Positions 9,249 to 19,092 are shown, numbered from the stretch's first letter. The stretch: DNA of 64,000 nt from Suttonella sp. R2A3 (GCF_021513215.1 NZ_CP090975.1:1582001-1646000), one strand, 5' to 3'. Numbers and translations: made by a program. The notes: generated by a model not told the origin, from the letters alone.

Positions 9249-10655
9249 TTAGTGTTTCGGTTTAACTTGTGGGTAGACCATGTTTTGTGGCGCGATGATC
9301 TCATCGAGCTTATCTTGAGGGAGCATGCCTTCTTCAAGCACGATGTCGTAAACCCTGCGTCCGCTCTCAAGTGCTTTTTGTGCGACATAGGTGGCGTTGT
9401 CATAGCCAATATGCGGGTTAAGCGCAGTTACTAAGCCGATATTATTGAGTACTTCTTCACGGCAATGTTCGACATTGAGGCTGATGCCGTCGATGCATTT
9501 TTTAGCGAAGGTTTCGCAAATATGGGCGAGCATGGTGATGCCAGTAAAGAGGTTGAAGGTAATCACCGGCTCAAAGACATTGAGCTGTAATTGACCGCCT
9601 TCAGCGGCCATGACAATGGCGTGGTCAATGCCCATAATGTGGAATGCTGCCTGATTAACCACTTCTGGGATCACCGGGTTCACTTTCCCCGGCATAATCG
9701 AACTCCCTGGCTGCATCTCTGGTAGACGATAGTTCGCCAGACCGGCACGTGGCCCCGAGCTCAACAGACGCAAATCGTTAGCAATTTTTGAGAGCCTGGC
9801 AGCGATTAAGCGAATGTTACCGGAAAGTTGCACATAGGTGCTGGTGTCCTGGGTGGCTTGAATGAGATCTTCCGCAGTGTAGTAGGGTTTGTTGGTGAGT
9901 AAAGTGAGCGCATCAGCACAAGCCTCGGCATAGCCTGCTGGGGCGTTTAATCCGGTGCCAATCGCAGTTGCGCCCATGTTGATTTCATAGAGTTTGTGGC
10001 GGATGTCTTCGAGCCGCACCATCTCTTTTTTCATCGTCGTCGCAAAGGCGTTAAATTCCTGGCCAGCAGTCATTGGCACCGCGTCTTGAAGGTGCGTGCG
10101 GCCCATTTTTAAGTGCTCGCCAAATTCTTGGGATTTATGAATAAAGCTATCGCGTAGAATGGTCATCGAACGTAACAGGCGTTCAATATAATTATCAAGC
10201 GCGATATGCAGCGCGGTTGGGTAAGCGTCGTTGGTCGACTGCGAGCGGTTAACATGGTTGTTCGGGTGGCAGTATTGATACTCACCTTTATTATGCCCCA
10301 TGATTTCCAGCGCACGGTTGGCAATAACTTCATTGGCATTCATATTGGTTGAGGTGCCGGCGCCGCCTTGAAACATATCGACGATAAATTCTTCGTGCAT
10401 TTTCCCGGCAATCAGTTCATCGCACGCCGCACAAATCGCATTCTTGACTGGCTCGTCTAACACGCCAACTTGATGGTTAGCGATCGCTGCGGCTTTTTTA
10501 ACCGTCGCTAGCGCGCGAATAAAGGTGGAAAAGCGACTCAGGCGAACATCGGTGACTTTGAAGTTCTCAAAAGCTCTAAGCGTTTGAATGCCGTAATAGG
10601 CGTGAGAAGGGACTTCACGATAACCGAGGAGATCGTGTTCTTGACGAGTGGGCAT
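9249..10655 (-). CDS. aspA: Aspartate ammonia-lyase (aspartase)
   Basis: Converts aspartate reversibly to fumarate and ammonia in the cytoplasm. The 468-residue product carries the aspartase/fumarase signature GSSIMPGKVNP near residue 318, with the flexible catalytic serine loop, and the conserved GGAGTSTNMNANEV segment of the substrate pocket. It heads an aspA-dcuA operon, so fumarate made here can feed the TCA cycle or anaerobic respiration. The ATG follows AGAGGAAACCC. The 221-base divergent gap to thrS has no gene and no clear FNR or CRP site that I can identify. Confidence 0.95.
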   Translation of the reverse strand: MPTRQEHDLLGYREVPSHAYYGIQTLRAFENFKVTDVRLSRFSTFIRALATVKKAAAIANHQVGVLDEPVKNAICAACDELIAGKMHEEFIVDMFQGGAGTSTNMNANEVIANRALEIMGHNKGEYQYCHPNNHVNRSQSTNDAYPTALHIALDNYIERLLRSMTILRDSFIHKSQEFGEHLKMGRTHLQDAVPMTAGQEFNAFATTMKKEMVRLEDIRHKLYEINMGATAIGTGLNAPAGYAEACADALTLLTNKPYYTAEDLIQATQDTSTYVQLSGNIRLIAARLSKIANDLRLLSSGPRAGLANYRLPEMQPGSSIMPGKVNPVIPEVVNQAAFHIMGIDHAIVMAAEGGQLQLNVFEPVITFNLFTGITMLAHICETFAKKCIDGISLNVEHCREEVLNNIGLVTALNPHIGYDNATYVAQKALESGRRVYDIVLEEGMLPQDKLDEIIAPQNMVYPQVKPKH

Positions 10656-10876
10656 GGGTTTCCTCTAGGGTTTTTAGTTTGGGTTAATTTTATCATTTTT
10701 ACCTATAAAAAGATAAGAGTTGCCCTTATTTAACCGTAGCCAAGCGTTTGGCACCAGTTTGGCGTAATGCACGGTCTGATCTCTGGTATAAAAGCGATGG
10801 TCGCGGTACAATGGCGCGTTTTTACAAATATTTACTTGGCGTGTGGTAAGCGTCAACACTGAATTAAGGAGCGATT

Positions 10877-12796
10877 ATGGTCGATATTACCCTTCCCGAT
10901 GGCAGCGTTAAATCATTCGATGGCGCAACCACGGGCGCTGACGTGGCGGCCTCAATTGGCGCAGGCTTGGCTAAAGCGGCGCTGGCCGTGCGTGTGAATG
11001 ATCATTTGCAGGATTTAAGCGACCCAATCGCAGAAGATGCGCGGGTGGCGATTATTACCGCACGCGATGAAGAAGGGTTAGAAATTATCCGCCACTCCAC
11101 CGCGCATTTATTAGGCCATGCGCTCAAGCAGTTGTGGCCAGATGCGAAAATGGTGATTGGTCCGGTGATCGAAAATGGCTTCTATTATGACATTGCCGCG
11201 GAACATCGCTTCAATCCAGAAGACTTGCAAGCCTTAGAGGCGCGTATGCAAGAGCTGGCAAAAACCGGTTATGAGGTTGAAAAGGTGTGGACACCAGTTG
11301 CTAAGGCGCGTGAAACTTTTGCCGCGCGAGGTGAAGACTATAAAATTCGCTTGATCGATGATTTTGACGACGCTGTGCGCGAGGTTGGCCTCTATCATCA
11401 TCAGGAATACCTCGATATGTGTCGCGGGCCGCATGTACCGAATATGGGCCACATCAAAGCGTTCAAACTGACCAAGTTGGCGGGTTCTTATTGGCGAGGC
11501 GATGCCAGTGGCGAACCGTTACAGCGGATTTATGGCGTAGGTTTTCGCGATAAGAAAGCACTCAACGCCTACCTTGAACAGCTCGCAGAAGCAGAAAAAC
11601 GCGATCACCGTAAGATCGGCAAACAGCAAGGCCTGTTTCATTTCCAGGAAGAAGCGCCGGGGATGGTATTTTGGCATGCTCACGGTTGGACGATTTACCG
11701 TGAAATCGAAAACTATATGCGCACCAAATTGCAAAAATACGGCTATCAAGAGGTGATGGCGCCGCAGATTTTGGACCGCAGTTTGTGGGAAAAATCGGGG
11801 CACTGGGATAAGTTCGGCGGCAATATGTTTACCTGCTGCATCGATGAACATGACTATGCGGTCAAGCCAATGAACTGCCCAGGGCATGTGCAGATCTTTA
11901 ATCAAGGCTTGCGCAGCTACCGTGAGCTGCCGATCCGTATGGCAGAATTTGGCATTTGTCACCGCAATGAACCTTCCGGTACGCTGCACGGCCTGATGCG
12001 TGTGCGACGCTTTGTGCAAGATGATGGGCATATTTTCTGTACCCAAGCGCAAATTAAAAGTGAGATCGAGGCGTGCTGCAAGATGGTCTACGAAGTCTAT
12101 CAGGACTTCGGTTTTGAACACATTGAGCTCGCCTTATCAACCCGCCCTGAACAGCGTGTGGGTTCAGATGAAATCTGGGATAAAGCGGAGGCAGATTTGG
12201 AAGCCGCGCTTAAAGCGCAAGGCCTGGAGTATGTCATCCAGCCTGGCGAAGGCGCATTTTATGGGCCGAAAATTGAATTTACCCTCAAAGACAGTATTGG
12301 ACGTCGTTGGCAGTGTGGTACGGTGCAATTAGATTTCTCAATGCCGGGTCGCTTAGGTGCGCAATATATTGATGAGCATGGTGAGAAACAAACGCCAGTG
12401 ATGATTCACCGCGCGGTACTCGGTTCGCTCGAGCGCTTTATCGGGATTTTGATTGAGCAATATGCAGGCTGGATGCCGCTGTGGCTCTCGCCGGTTCAAG
12501 CGGTGGTGATGCCGATTACCGATGCGCAGTCTGATTATGTCGAAAAAGTGTGCGACAAATTAAGCGAAGCCGGGCTGCGGGTGGAAAAAGATTTGCGTAA
12601 TGAGAAAATTAGCTATAAAATCCGCGAGCACACTTTGGCACGCGTGCCGTATTTATTGGTGGCCGGTGATCGAGAAAAGAGCGCTGGCAACCTCGCAGTG
12701 CGCACACGTGACGGACGTGATCTTGGCGCTATAGATATGGACGCCTTGATTGAGCTTATGCGTGACAAGATTGATACGAAAGCACAGGAGATTTAG
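10877..12796 (+). CDS. thrS: Threonine-tRNA ligase
   Basis: Charges tRNA-Thr with threonine. The 639 residues follow the usual order: TGS domain (about 1-60), editing domain with the zinc-binding HSTAH motif (His73, His77), class II catalytic core (about 240-535) and anticodon-binding domain. The catalytic zinc ligand Cys334 in MNCPGH has the same number as in E. coli. The start follows AAGGAGCG. infC begins two bases after the stop, giving the thrS-infC-rpmI-rplT operon of many bacteria. Confidence 0.97.
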   Translation: MVDITLPDGSVKSFDGATTGADVAASIGAGLAKAALAVRVNDHLQDLSDPIAEDARVAIITARDEEGLEIIRHSTAHLLGHALKQLWPDAKMVIGPVIENGFYYDIAAEHRFNPEDLQALEARMQELAKTGYEVEKVWTPVAKARETFAARGEDYKIRLIDDFDDAVREVGLYHHQEYLDMCRGPHVPNMGHIKAFKLTKLAGSYWRGDASGEPLQRIYGVGFRDKKALNAYLEQLAEAEKRDHRKIGKQQGLFHFQEEAPGMVFWHAHGWTIYREIENYMRTKLQKYGYQEVMAPQILDRSLWEKSGHWDKFGGNMFTCCIDEHDYAVKPMNCPGHVQIFNQGLRSYRELPIRMAEFGICHRNEPSGTLHGLMRVRRFVQDDGHIFCTQAQIKSEIEACCKMVYEVYQDFGFEHIELALSTRPEQRVGSDEIWDKAEADLEAALKAQGLEYVIQPGEGAFYGPKIEFTLKDSIGRRWQCGTVQLDFSMPGRLGAQYIDEHGEKQTPVMIHRAVLGSLERFIGILIEQYAGWMPLWLSPVQAVVMPITDAQSDYVEKVCDKLSEAGLRVEKDLRNEKISYKIREHTLARVPYLLVAGDREKSAGNLAVRTRDGRDLGAIDMDALIELMRDKIDTKAQEI

Positions 12797-12801
12797 CAAT
12801 A
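12786..12801 (+). promoter_or_regulatory. Ribosome-binding site and AUA start codon of infC
   Basis: AGGAG at 12786-12790 lies 8 bases before ATA at 12799-12801. Reading from ATA gives [15 protein letters not shown], a normal IF3 N-terminus. No ATG, GTG or TTG lies between the in-frame stop at 12772 and the ATA. The only later choice, GTG at 12823, has no Shine-Dalgarno sequence. IF3 rejects non-canonical starts, so a poor start codon is the known autoregulatory device (AUU in E. coli). Confidence 0.75.
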
Positions 12802-13317
12802 GCTAAGCAACAAGAAACTCGGGTGAATGAAGACATCACCGATAAAGAAATTCGTTTGATTGATGCCGACGGCGAACAACGCGGCGTGGTGTCAATTGAT
12901 GAAGCTTTGGAAGCTGCTTATGAGCAGAATATGGACTTGGTGGAAGTGGCAGCGAATGCTAAGCCACCGGTTTGCCGAATCATGGATTACGGTAAATTCC
13001 GCTTTGAACAGCAGAAAAAGCAACAGGAAGCGCGCAAAAACCAGAAGCGCATCCAAGTAAAAGAGGTGAAATTCCGTCCTGGCACGGATGAGGGAGACTA
13101 CCAGGTCAAACTACGCAACCTGACCCGTTTCCTCAATGATGGTGATAAAGCTAAAGTCACGGTTCGCTTTCGCGGCCGCGAAATGGCTCACCAGAACCTC
13201 GGACGCGACTTACTCAACCGCATCGAAGCCGATTTGGCTGAAGTGGGCACGGTAGAGCAAAAAGCCGGTATGGAAGGCCGTCAAATGACGATGGTCATGG
13301 CACCGGTTAAAAAATAA
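12799..13317 (+). CDS. infC: Translation initiation factor IF-3, AUA start
   Basis: Binds the 30S subunit, keeps 50S off and proofreads the start codon. From the ATA at 12799 the product is 172 residues, in line with the family. It contains the N-domain motif [15 protein letters not shown], the lysine-rich linker and the C-domain motif [16 protein letters not shown] followed by [11 protein letters not shown] at 12823 would cut eight residues and lacks a ribosome site, so I prefer the AUA start. The gene sits between thrS and rpmI. Confidence 0.9.
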   Translation: MAKQQETRVNEDITDKEIRLIDADGEQRGVVSIDEALEAAYEQNMDLVEVAANAKPPVCRIMDYGKFRFEQQKKQQEARKNQKRIQVKEVKFRPGTDEGDYQVKLRNLTRFLNDGDKAKVTVRFRGREMAHQNLGRDLLNRIEADLAEVGTVEQKAGMEGRQMTMVMAPVKK

Positions 13318-13328
13318 GTCGCAAATAT

Positions 13329-13376
13329 AAGCGCCGGGTGAGCACGCAAGTAATTGCGTGTTTTGGCGTTTTTAAA
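13329..13376 (+). promoter_or_regulatory. Hairpin in the infC-rpmI gap, possible attenuator or L20 control site
   Basis: A seven-base-pair stem (13343-13349 with 13354-13360, loop GTAA) is enclosed by an outer GCGCC/GGCGT pairing and followed by T runs. Ribosomal protein L20 represses rpmI-rplT through a leader structure at this place in E. coli. That this element does the same is inference; it could also be a partial terminator. Confidence 0.4.
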
Positions 13377-13434
13377 GGACTGACCCAGTGGGTTAGAAAA
13401 ATAAGGCTAAAAACACAATGCGGAGTTATTTAAT

Positions 13435-13623
13435 ATGCCTAAAATGAAAACACACCGAGGCGCAGCAAAGCGCTTCAAAAAAACCAAGACAGGTTACAAA
13501 CGCGGACACTCACACCTGCGTCATATCCTGACCAAGAAACCAACCAAACGTAAGCGCGATTTACGCGGTACAACGATGGTTCACGACAGCGACGTTAAAG
13601 CTGTCAAGCAAATGATTGGTTAA
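13435..13623 (+). CDS. rpmI: Large ribosomal subunit protein bL35
   Basis: A 62-residue, very basic protein beginning [13 protein letters not shown], the hallmark of bL35, and containing [15 protein letters not shown]. It lies 10 bases before rplT and shares its transcript. The ATG has a CGGAG site 11 bases upstream. Confidence 0.96.
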   Translation: MPKMKTHRGAAKRFKKTKTGYKRGHSHLRHILTKKPTKRKRDLRGTTMVHDSDVKAVKQMIG

Positions 13624-13633
13624 GGAGTAAACT

Positions 13634-13987
13634 ATGGCACGAGTAAAAAGAGGCGTCACAGCACGCGCCCGTCATAAAAAAGTATTGAAAGCAGCAAAAG
13701 GCTACTACAACGCGCGCCGTAAGGTTTATCGCGTTGCTAAGCAGTCTGTGATCAAAGCAGGACAGTATGCTTATCGCGACCGTCGCAACAAAAAGCGTCA
13801 GTTCCGTCAGCTATGGATCATCCGTATCAACGCGGGTGCACGCCAGCATGGATTGTCTTATAGCCGCTTTATCAATGGCTTGAAAAAAGCTGGTATCGCG
13901 ATTGACCGTAAGGTTTTAGCGGAATTAGCCGTTTACGATAAAGCCGTTTTTGAGGCCTTAGCAGAAAAAGCTAAAGCAGCCTTATAA
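13634..13987 (+). CDS. rplT: Large ribosomal subunit protein bL20
   Basis: A 117-residue protein needed for early 50S assembly, beginning [18 protein letters not shown] with the long basic N-terminal helix and the conserved [13 protein letters not shown] segment. In E. coli L20 also represses its own operon by binding the rpmI leader. It ends the thrS operon, with a strong terminator 21 bases downstream. Confidence 0.97.
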   Translation: MARVKRGVTARARHKKVLKAAKGYYNARRKVYRVAKQSVIKAGQYAYRDRRNKKRQFRQLWIIRINAGARQHGLSYSRFINGLKKAGIAIDRKVLAELAVYDKAVFEALAEKAKAAL

Positions 13988-14008
13988 GCGCTATATTGAA
14001 GCCTAAAG

Positions 14009-14036
14009 CGCCCGGTTCTGCCGGGCGTTTTTTTTT
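14009..14036 (+). terminator. Rho-independent terminator of the thrS-infC-rpmI-rplT operon
   Basis: A seven-pair GC-rich stem (CGCCCGG 14009-14015, CCGGGCG 14021-14027, loop TTCTG) followed directly by nine T residues. Confidence 0.95.
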
Positions 14037-14041
14037 ATGCC

Positions 14042-15799
14042 TTAGCAAAGCACCGCGTCTAATACACCGCGCAGTGCGTTACAGATAACCATGCGCTCAG
14101 CGCGCGCTAAATCCGCACGGGTAAGGTGTGATTCATAGACGCGTTCTGTGTTGAGATAGCGCTGAGGGTTGGCAAGGATGACGCCGCGCATTACCCCAGG
14201 CAAGATATCAAGGGCAAGATCAGGGGTATGCCAGCGTCCATCAAGTAATAAAAATACACTGCTGCGCCCACCTTCGAGCAAGATACCTGCTTCATTGAAC
14301 ACCAAGCCATCAAACGCACCATGAGCCGCTGCCTGCTGCCAGGCGCGATCATAGACTGCGCGCTGTGAGGTTTTATAACGACGCAACGGATCGCGCCTGC
14401 TAAGCGTTTCCTCGTGAACGACTACGCCTACCTTGGTAGGTATACCAGCGTACTCATGCGCACGCACTTCTGTCGATCCATCTTGCGCGAGACTGATTTT
14501 GATCCGGTAGTCGCTTTGATTGAGGTTAGCCAAACAATTTTCTAACGCCTGGGTGACGCTGCGTGCATCAAAGCGAAAACCAAGCTCGTGTGCGCTGCGA
14601 CTCAGGCGTGCTAAATGCTCAGGCAAGAGGGCAATTTGGCGCTCTGTAGCATACAGGGTTTCAAAGAGGGTGAATGGTTGTGGTGGATGCTGCAGGAAGG
14701 CAATTTTCCAGTGGCACTCCTGGTATTCATCGTGCGCGGTGCTATCGATGGTGATACCGCTGCCGACCCCGATTCGCCCGCCATGTTCGCTTAGTTCTGC
14801 GCTACGGATCGCGATGTTAAAGCAGCTACTGCCATCAGGGTCTATATAGCCGATACTGCCGGTATACAGCCCGCGAGGAGTCCCTTCAAGCTGATCAATG
14901 AGTTGCATCGCCATGGCTTTAGGTGCCCCAGTAATCGAGCCACAAGGAAATAGGGCGCGAATAATGGCAGCAGCAGAGGTGTTCTCTTGCAGATCAGCGT
15001 GAACTTCGCTAGTCATTTGCCACACTTTACCATGGGCTTTTACCGCAAAAGGATTGACGACGTGGACGCTAAACGGTTTCGCTATTTTGCTGACATCGTT
15101 GCGCAGTAAATCAACGATCATTAAGTTTTCGGCGCGGTTCTTTTCATCTTTGGCTAAAGCAGCAGCGCGTGCGTCGTCTTGTCCGTCACCAACAATCGGT
15201 GCGGTACCTTTCATCGGTTCACTGACTAGATGTTGGTTCTCTACACTAAAAAAGCGCTCTGGGGATAATGAGAGCGTCCAATGATCCTCACCATGATAAA
15301 TGAGCGCGGCATACGGTGCTGGTTGTGCGCGACGCAGCGCGCGATAAAGCGCTATTGGGTGTCCGTAGTAGGCAAACTCACACTGGGTCGTGAAATTGAT
15401 TTGATAGGCATCCCCTGCACGAATGTGTTCATGAATTTGTGCAATGGCCTGATGATAGGCGGCCTCGCTAATCGTTAAATTTGGCGCGATAATGCCGGCA
15501 GGTGCATCATCAATCTGTTGCCTGGCGAGCAACGCAGCGACATCATCAATCTCGCTGCGTTGCGCGTACCACGCGCAGGTCATGGCCGCGTTTTGATCGC
15601 TGATTCCCATTAGGTCACGACCAAACTCATAGGGTAGGGAGAGTACATTGTGATGACCTTTTGCCCAGCCGTCAGCCAAGCAATCATCCAAACGATCGAG
15701 TTCGCTGGCGTGCAAATAATCTATGGAACGTAGGTCTTGATAGAGGCGACCACGGTTGGTATCGGCGCTGTCGAGTAGGACAAAAGGGGCAAGAGTCAT
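14042..15799 (-). CDS. pabB: Fused aminodeoxychorismate synthase component I and aminodeoxychorismate lyase (PabB-PabC)
   Basis: Makes 4-aminobenzoate for folate from chorismate. Residues 1 to about 350 are a chorismate-utilising PabB domain (LSPERFF, EPMKGT, FPCGSITGAPK, GVGSGITIDS). The rest is a class IV PLP lyase, PabC-like, starting near FTLFETLYA, with the probable PLP lysine at residue 476 (RYKTSQRAVYD). Such fusions occur in several bacteria and channel aminodeoxychorismate between sites. The start ATG overlaps the MFS stop by four bases, so the two are translationally coupled. The glutamine amidotransferase partner PabA is not in the window. Confidence 0.92.
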   Translation of the reverse strand: MTLAPFVLLDSADTNRGRLYQDLRSIDYLHASELDRLDDCLADGWAKGHHNVLSLPYEFGRDLMGISDQNAAMTCAWYAQRSEIDDVAALLARQQIDDAPAGIIAPNLTISEAAYHQAIAQIHEHIRAGDAYQINFTTQCEFAYYGHPIALYRALRRAQPAPYAALIYHGEDHWTLSLSPERFFSVENQHLVSEPMKGTAPIVGDGQDDARAAALAKDEKNRAENLMIVDLLRNDVSKIAKPFSVHVVNPFAVKAHGKVWQMTSEVHADLQENTSAAAIIRALFPCGSITGAPKAMAMQLIDQLEGTPRGLYTGSIGYIDPDGSSCFNIAIRSAELSEHGGRIGVGSGITIDSTAHDEYQECHWKIAFLQHPPQPFTLFETLYATERQIALLPEHLARLSRSAHELGFRFDARSVTQALENCLANLNQSDYRIKISLAQDGSTEVRAHEYAGIPTKVGVVVHEETLSRRDPLRRYKTSQRAVYDRAWQQAAAHGAFDGLVFNEAGILLEGGRSSVFLLLDGRWHTPDLALDILPGVMRGVILANPQRYLNTERVYESHLTRADLARAERMVICNALRGVLDAVLC

Positions 15800-16932
15800 T
15801 GATCTGAGGGTGTTCCGGTTAGGGAGAGAATGCCAATGAGGCCAAATGCGGCGGTTACCATCAGCATGATTAAGAATGCGCTCAAGCCATAGTGTTGATA
15901 CACCAAGCCTGGAATGAATGAGCCGTACACGCCACCCGCATAGTAAAATGCGGTGTAAAAGGCGTTAGTTAGCCCTTTATCGTAGCGGCTGTGTTTGTTG
16001 ACTTCGGCGATAGCAACGGTATGTAGTAAAAAAAGCGCGGCGCAGAATAAGAACAACACGATAAAGGTTAAGGTGATATTTTTTAACCACAACACACCGA
16101 TGGACAGAGTAAAGAGGATAATCGCGTTGGCGAGACTTTGCCGCACGCCAAAATGGCGTACAATGCGCTCGGCAAAAACGGCAACAATCGCGCCAGTAAT
16201 ATAGCCGCTGTACATCAAACCTGCGGTCAGAGAACTCGAATCTGGGAAAGCTTTTTTAAGGATAAACGGTAGGTAATTCAACAGGCCTACAAAGCAGGAA
16301 AAGACCGCGAATATCACCAGATAATAGGTTAATACGCTGCGTTGTTTGAGCAGGTTGATTAAATCGCTGAGGTGCGGCCGCTGGTAAGAGCTGCTGCTTT
16401 GATCAATGGTGGGTTTAGGCAGCATAAAAGCGATGGCAATCAAAAGGGCGGCAATAAGCCAGGGTAATACTTGCCAATAAAAATAGGTGTCGAATAAACC
16501 AGCGAAAAAGCGTCCTAAAAAGCCACCAATGATGGTAAAGGCGACATACAGCGAGAGTGTTTTTTGTACCCGTGGGTTATTGTGTAAGAGCAGGCTGATG
16601 ATCGCGGTGATGACAATCGGGATTAGTGCGCCTTGTATAAAGCGCACGCCGAGTAACCAATGAAAACCGTGGATACTGGCAAAAGCGATATTGCTAAGCC
16701 CTAAACCGATTAGAGCAAAGCGCAGCAGATGTGCAGGGTGCATACCGCCAAGCAGATAACCATAAAAAATCGGGGCAATCGCTAGAGGTGCTAGGGCAAC
16801 GGTGGTGAGCGCACCACCTTGAGCTGTGCTGCGACCATAAAGCTCGGCAAGCTGTGGCTGCAAAGGCTGCGGGATGTAGAGCGTGATAAACGTCAGTACG
16901 GTAGCGCTAAGCAGCAACACCAAACGTTGCAT
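15796..16932 (-). CDS. MFS transporter, YnfM-like
   Basis: A 378-residue inner-membrane protein with about twelve hydrophobic segments and the typical pseudo-symmetric halves around a short polar loop (near LPKPTIDQSSSSYQ). The N-terminal half resembles the YnfM/arabinose-efflux group of the major facilitator superfamily. The substrate cannot be read from the sequence. Its stop overlaps the start of the PabB-PabC fusion (ATGA), suggesting coordinated expression; a link with aminobenzoate or another chorismate product is only inference. A weak CGAGGG site precedes the ATG. Confidence 0.85.
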   Translation of the reverse strand: MQRLVLLLSATVLTFITLYIPQPLQPQLAELYGRSTAQGGALTTVALAPLAIAPIFYGYLLGGMHPAHLLRFALIGLGLSNIAFASIHGFHWLLGVRFIQGALIPIVITAIISLLLHNNPRVQKTLSLYVAFTIIGGFLGRFFAGLFDTYFYWQVLPWLIAALLIAIAFMLPKPTIDQSSSSYQRPHLSDLINLLKQRSVLTYYLVIFAVFSCFVGLLNYLPFILKKAFPDSSSLTAGLMYSGYITGAIVAVFAERIVRHFGVRQSLANAIILFTLSIGVLWLKNITLTFIVLFLFCAALFLLHTVAIAEVNKHSRYDKGLTNAFYTAFYYAGGVYGSFIPGLVYQHYGLSAFLIMLMVTAAFGLIGILSLTGTPSDQ

Positions 16933-16986
16933 AAAACCCTCGGGGCAAAAAGATTATGATAAATCTTATTGGCGTATTTGGCTATG

Positions 16987-17958
16987 TTAGAGGCGCACCA
17001 ACACACGGCCAAATCGATGCTTTGACCACTGCGCGCAATACTCGATCACCTCGTTAAGCTCGATTTCACCATGTGGTAATTGATCGATCTCTTCAGCGCT
17101 AAATTGCTCAGCCAGCAACGCCCATATGCGTTCGCGGCGTGCACGTGGACAATTGCTCGAGCTGATGCCAGTAAGGGTTACCCCGCGCAGGATAAATGGC
17201 ATCACTGTCATCTCAAGCTTGGGTGAAAAAGCCATGCCAATACTGGCCACACAGCCGAAGGATTGAGTTTGTGCCAAAAGGTTTGCGAGCACATCGCCAC
17301 CAAGCTGATCGATCGCCCCAGCAAAATGCATCTTATCGAGTGCACGTGGTTTGGTGGTTAAGGTTTCGCTGTCGTACACTTCATCGGCGCCATCTTTAAT
17401 CAGTTTGTCTCGGTGATCATCAGGACTGCGCACAAAAGCACACGTTTGAAAGCCGAGCCGAGATAAGAGTTTTACTGCCCATAGGCCGACACCACCGTTA
17501 GCACCGGTCACGGCAATGACACCATCTTTTGGGGTGATGCCGTGTTCGATGAGGGCATCGACCGCCATCGCGGCGGAAAATCCAGCGGTGCCTAACAGCA
17601 TTGCTGTTTTGCTTGTCCAGCCTTCTGGGAGTGGAATCACCCATTCCTGCGGCACACACACCCACTCGGCAAATCCGCCATCGTGGGCTTCGCCTAAGCC
17701 ACAGCCGGTAATCAAGACGTTATCGCCTGCCTGATATGGGCTACTGTCTTGTGCAACGACACCAGCAGCATCAATCCCCGCAGTCATCGGAAAATTACGC
17801 ATGATTTTGCCTGCGCCAGTGACCGCGAGCATGTCTTTATAGTTGATCGATGAATAGGCAACTTGAACAAGTACTTCACCTTCACCGGCCTCTGGTTGGG
17901 GCAGGTCGCTAACCTGACTATCGGCTTGTGGAAAACCGTGAACGCGAATAGCTTTCAT
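16987..17958 (-). CDS. acuI: NADPH:quinone-type oxidoreductase, YhdH/AcuI family (acrylyl-CoA reductase)
   Basis: A 323-residue zinc-free MDR enzyme. The N-terminal part has the AcuI/YhdH pattern SSINYKDMLAVTGAGKIMRNFPMTAGIDAAG (read here as separate motifs SSINYKD and TAGIDAAG). The Rossmann motif VTGANGGVG begins near residue 150. Family members reduce acrylyl-CoA to propionyl-CoA with NADPH or act as quinone oxidoreductases. It lies upstream of the MFS-pabBC pair on the same strand, with a 54-base gap. AGAGGATC precedes the ATG. Confidence 0.88.
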   Translation of the reverse strand: MKAIRVHGFPQADSQVSDLPQPEAGEGEVLVQVAYSSINYKDMLAVTGAGKIMRNFPMTAGIDAAGVVAQDSSPYQAGDNVLITGCGLGEAHDGGFAEWVCVPQEWVIPLPEGWTSKTAMLLGTAGFSAAMAVDALIEHGITPKDGVIAVTGANGGVGLWAVKLLSRLGFQTCAFVRSPDDHRDKLIKDGADEVYDSETLTTKPRALDKMHFAGAIDQLGGDVLANLLAQTQSFGCVASIGMAFSPKLEMTVMPFILRGVTLTGISSSNCPRARRERIWALLAEQFSAEEIDQLPHGEIELNEVIEYCAQWSKHRFGRVLVRL

Positions 17959-18079
17959 AACATGATCCTCTTAAATTCGATGGGTATTCGGCCATTTCTT
18001 GCAACATGGTGACCGCTATGCCTAGCGCACAACATCCTAAGTGTTGAGTATTATTAGCTATAATAGACTATAAATCATT

Positions 18080-18466
18080 TTAAGAAAATAACGCGCTGAT
18101 GGGTCCTGGGATTCTTGCCACACGATTGCTTTGTGCGTCGATCATACACCATTGGCTTTGCGCTTCTAAGAGCAGGGTGTCGCCACGTGTGATACGGTAA
18201 TGTCGCAGGCACAGAGCACCATGACACTCACTCACCCAGGTCTCACAAATCAACTGCTCATCAACAAAAGCAGGCTTTAGATAATCAATTTCATGGCGCT
18301 TGGCCACCCATAGATAACGTGCGCGTTGTATCTCTTCGGTAATATGCGTCCAATGCGCGATCGCGGCGTCTTGCATCCAGCTCACATAACGCGCGTTGTT
18401 AACATGCCCCATGACATCAATCGCGTCATTGCGCACTTTAATCGCATATCGATAGGTGTTAGCCAT
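18080..18466 (-). CDS. Acyl-CoA thioesterase, hotdog fold, YbgC/4-hydroxybenzoyl-CoA type
   Basis: A 128-residue single hotdog domain. The active-site region reads DVMGHVNNARYVSW, close to the DxxGHVNNxxY pattern of this family, followed by the usual EIDYLKPAFVDE strand. It would hydrolyse acyl- or aryl-CoA thioesters; the substrate is not evident. It overlaps the 3' end of cutA by eight bases and has no strong ribosome site of its own, so its translation is probably coupled to cutA. Confidence 0.85.
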   Translation of the reverse strand: MANTYRYAIKVRNDAIDVMGHVNNARYVSWMQDAAIAHWTHITEEIQRARYLWVAKRHEIDYLKPAFVDEQLICETWVSECHGALCLRHYRITRGDTLLLEAQSQWCMIDAQSNRVARIPGPISALFS

Positions 18467-18788
18467 CAGCGCACACCTCGCTTAGCCATTGATGATAATC
18501 AGGAGAAAGGGCATCAAGCTGCCACATCACCACCTCAGGACAATCATAGGGATGATGGGTGTTGATTAGCGCTTCGATTGCTGGGTAATGGCAAGCGAGC
18601 GTTTTGATGCTCAGGCGGATTTCTTGATCGCGACAGAGCTTATCTTGCCAGCTGTAGTGGCTGTGAACGCTTTCTTGCTGGATACACGCTGCCAGTTGTT
18701 GGTTTAATAAGGCAGCAATAAGCGCATCAGCTTGCGATTGATCAGCGAGGGTGGTTTGTATGATGCAAGCTGCGTGTAAAGACGTCAT
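18459..18788 (-). CDS. cutA: Divalent-cation tolerance protein CutA
   Basis: A 109-residue member of the trimeric CutA1 family, with the typical C-terminal YDCPEVVMWQ motif and an ACIQQESVHSHYSWQ segment. The family is linked to copper tolerance in E. coli, but its molecular role is unsettled. I use the ATG at 18788 because AAGGAGA lies eight bases before it; a further in-frame ATG 33 bases upstream has no such site. Confidence 0.9.
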   Translation of the reverse strand: MTSLHAACIIQTTLADQSQADALIAALLNQQLAACIQQESVHSHYSWQDKLCRDQEIRLSIKTLACHYPAIEALINTHHPYDCPEVVMWQLDALSPDYHQWLSEVCADG

Positions 18789-18821
18789 CTGATAGTCTCC
18801 TTCAATGATGGTTGTATCCAT

Positions 18822-19092
18822 ATTAGCGTGAAGCCGTATGCTCCATCAAACTAAGGCCTAAGCTGACCATAACTGTCAGTCATTTCATCAGCCATTACTG
18901 AACTGACTTTTTGCGGCAGTGGCGTCCTTTCTTGCTGATTTGTTAACGAATTTTTGAGAATAGAGAGATTGTTTAGCGGTATTTTTGACTATTGGTGACG
19001 CACTTGATCAATAACGTAAAAAAATTAATAGAATTAATCGGCTTAATTGGTGAGTCTAAAAATCTTAGTCATTGAAAACATTAAATTAATTA
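18822..19092. other. Intergenic stretch upstream of the predicted small RNA
   Basis: No open reading frame with a ribosome site, no tRNA and no clear repeat is visible. It is AT-rich towards 19092 and probably holds the cutA promoter on the minus strand. Confidence 0.5.

Noticed and set aside
12823-13317. GTG start for infC
   Set aside because: No Shine-Dalgarno site precedes it, and it removes conserved N-terminal residues that follow the AUA at 12799.
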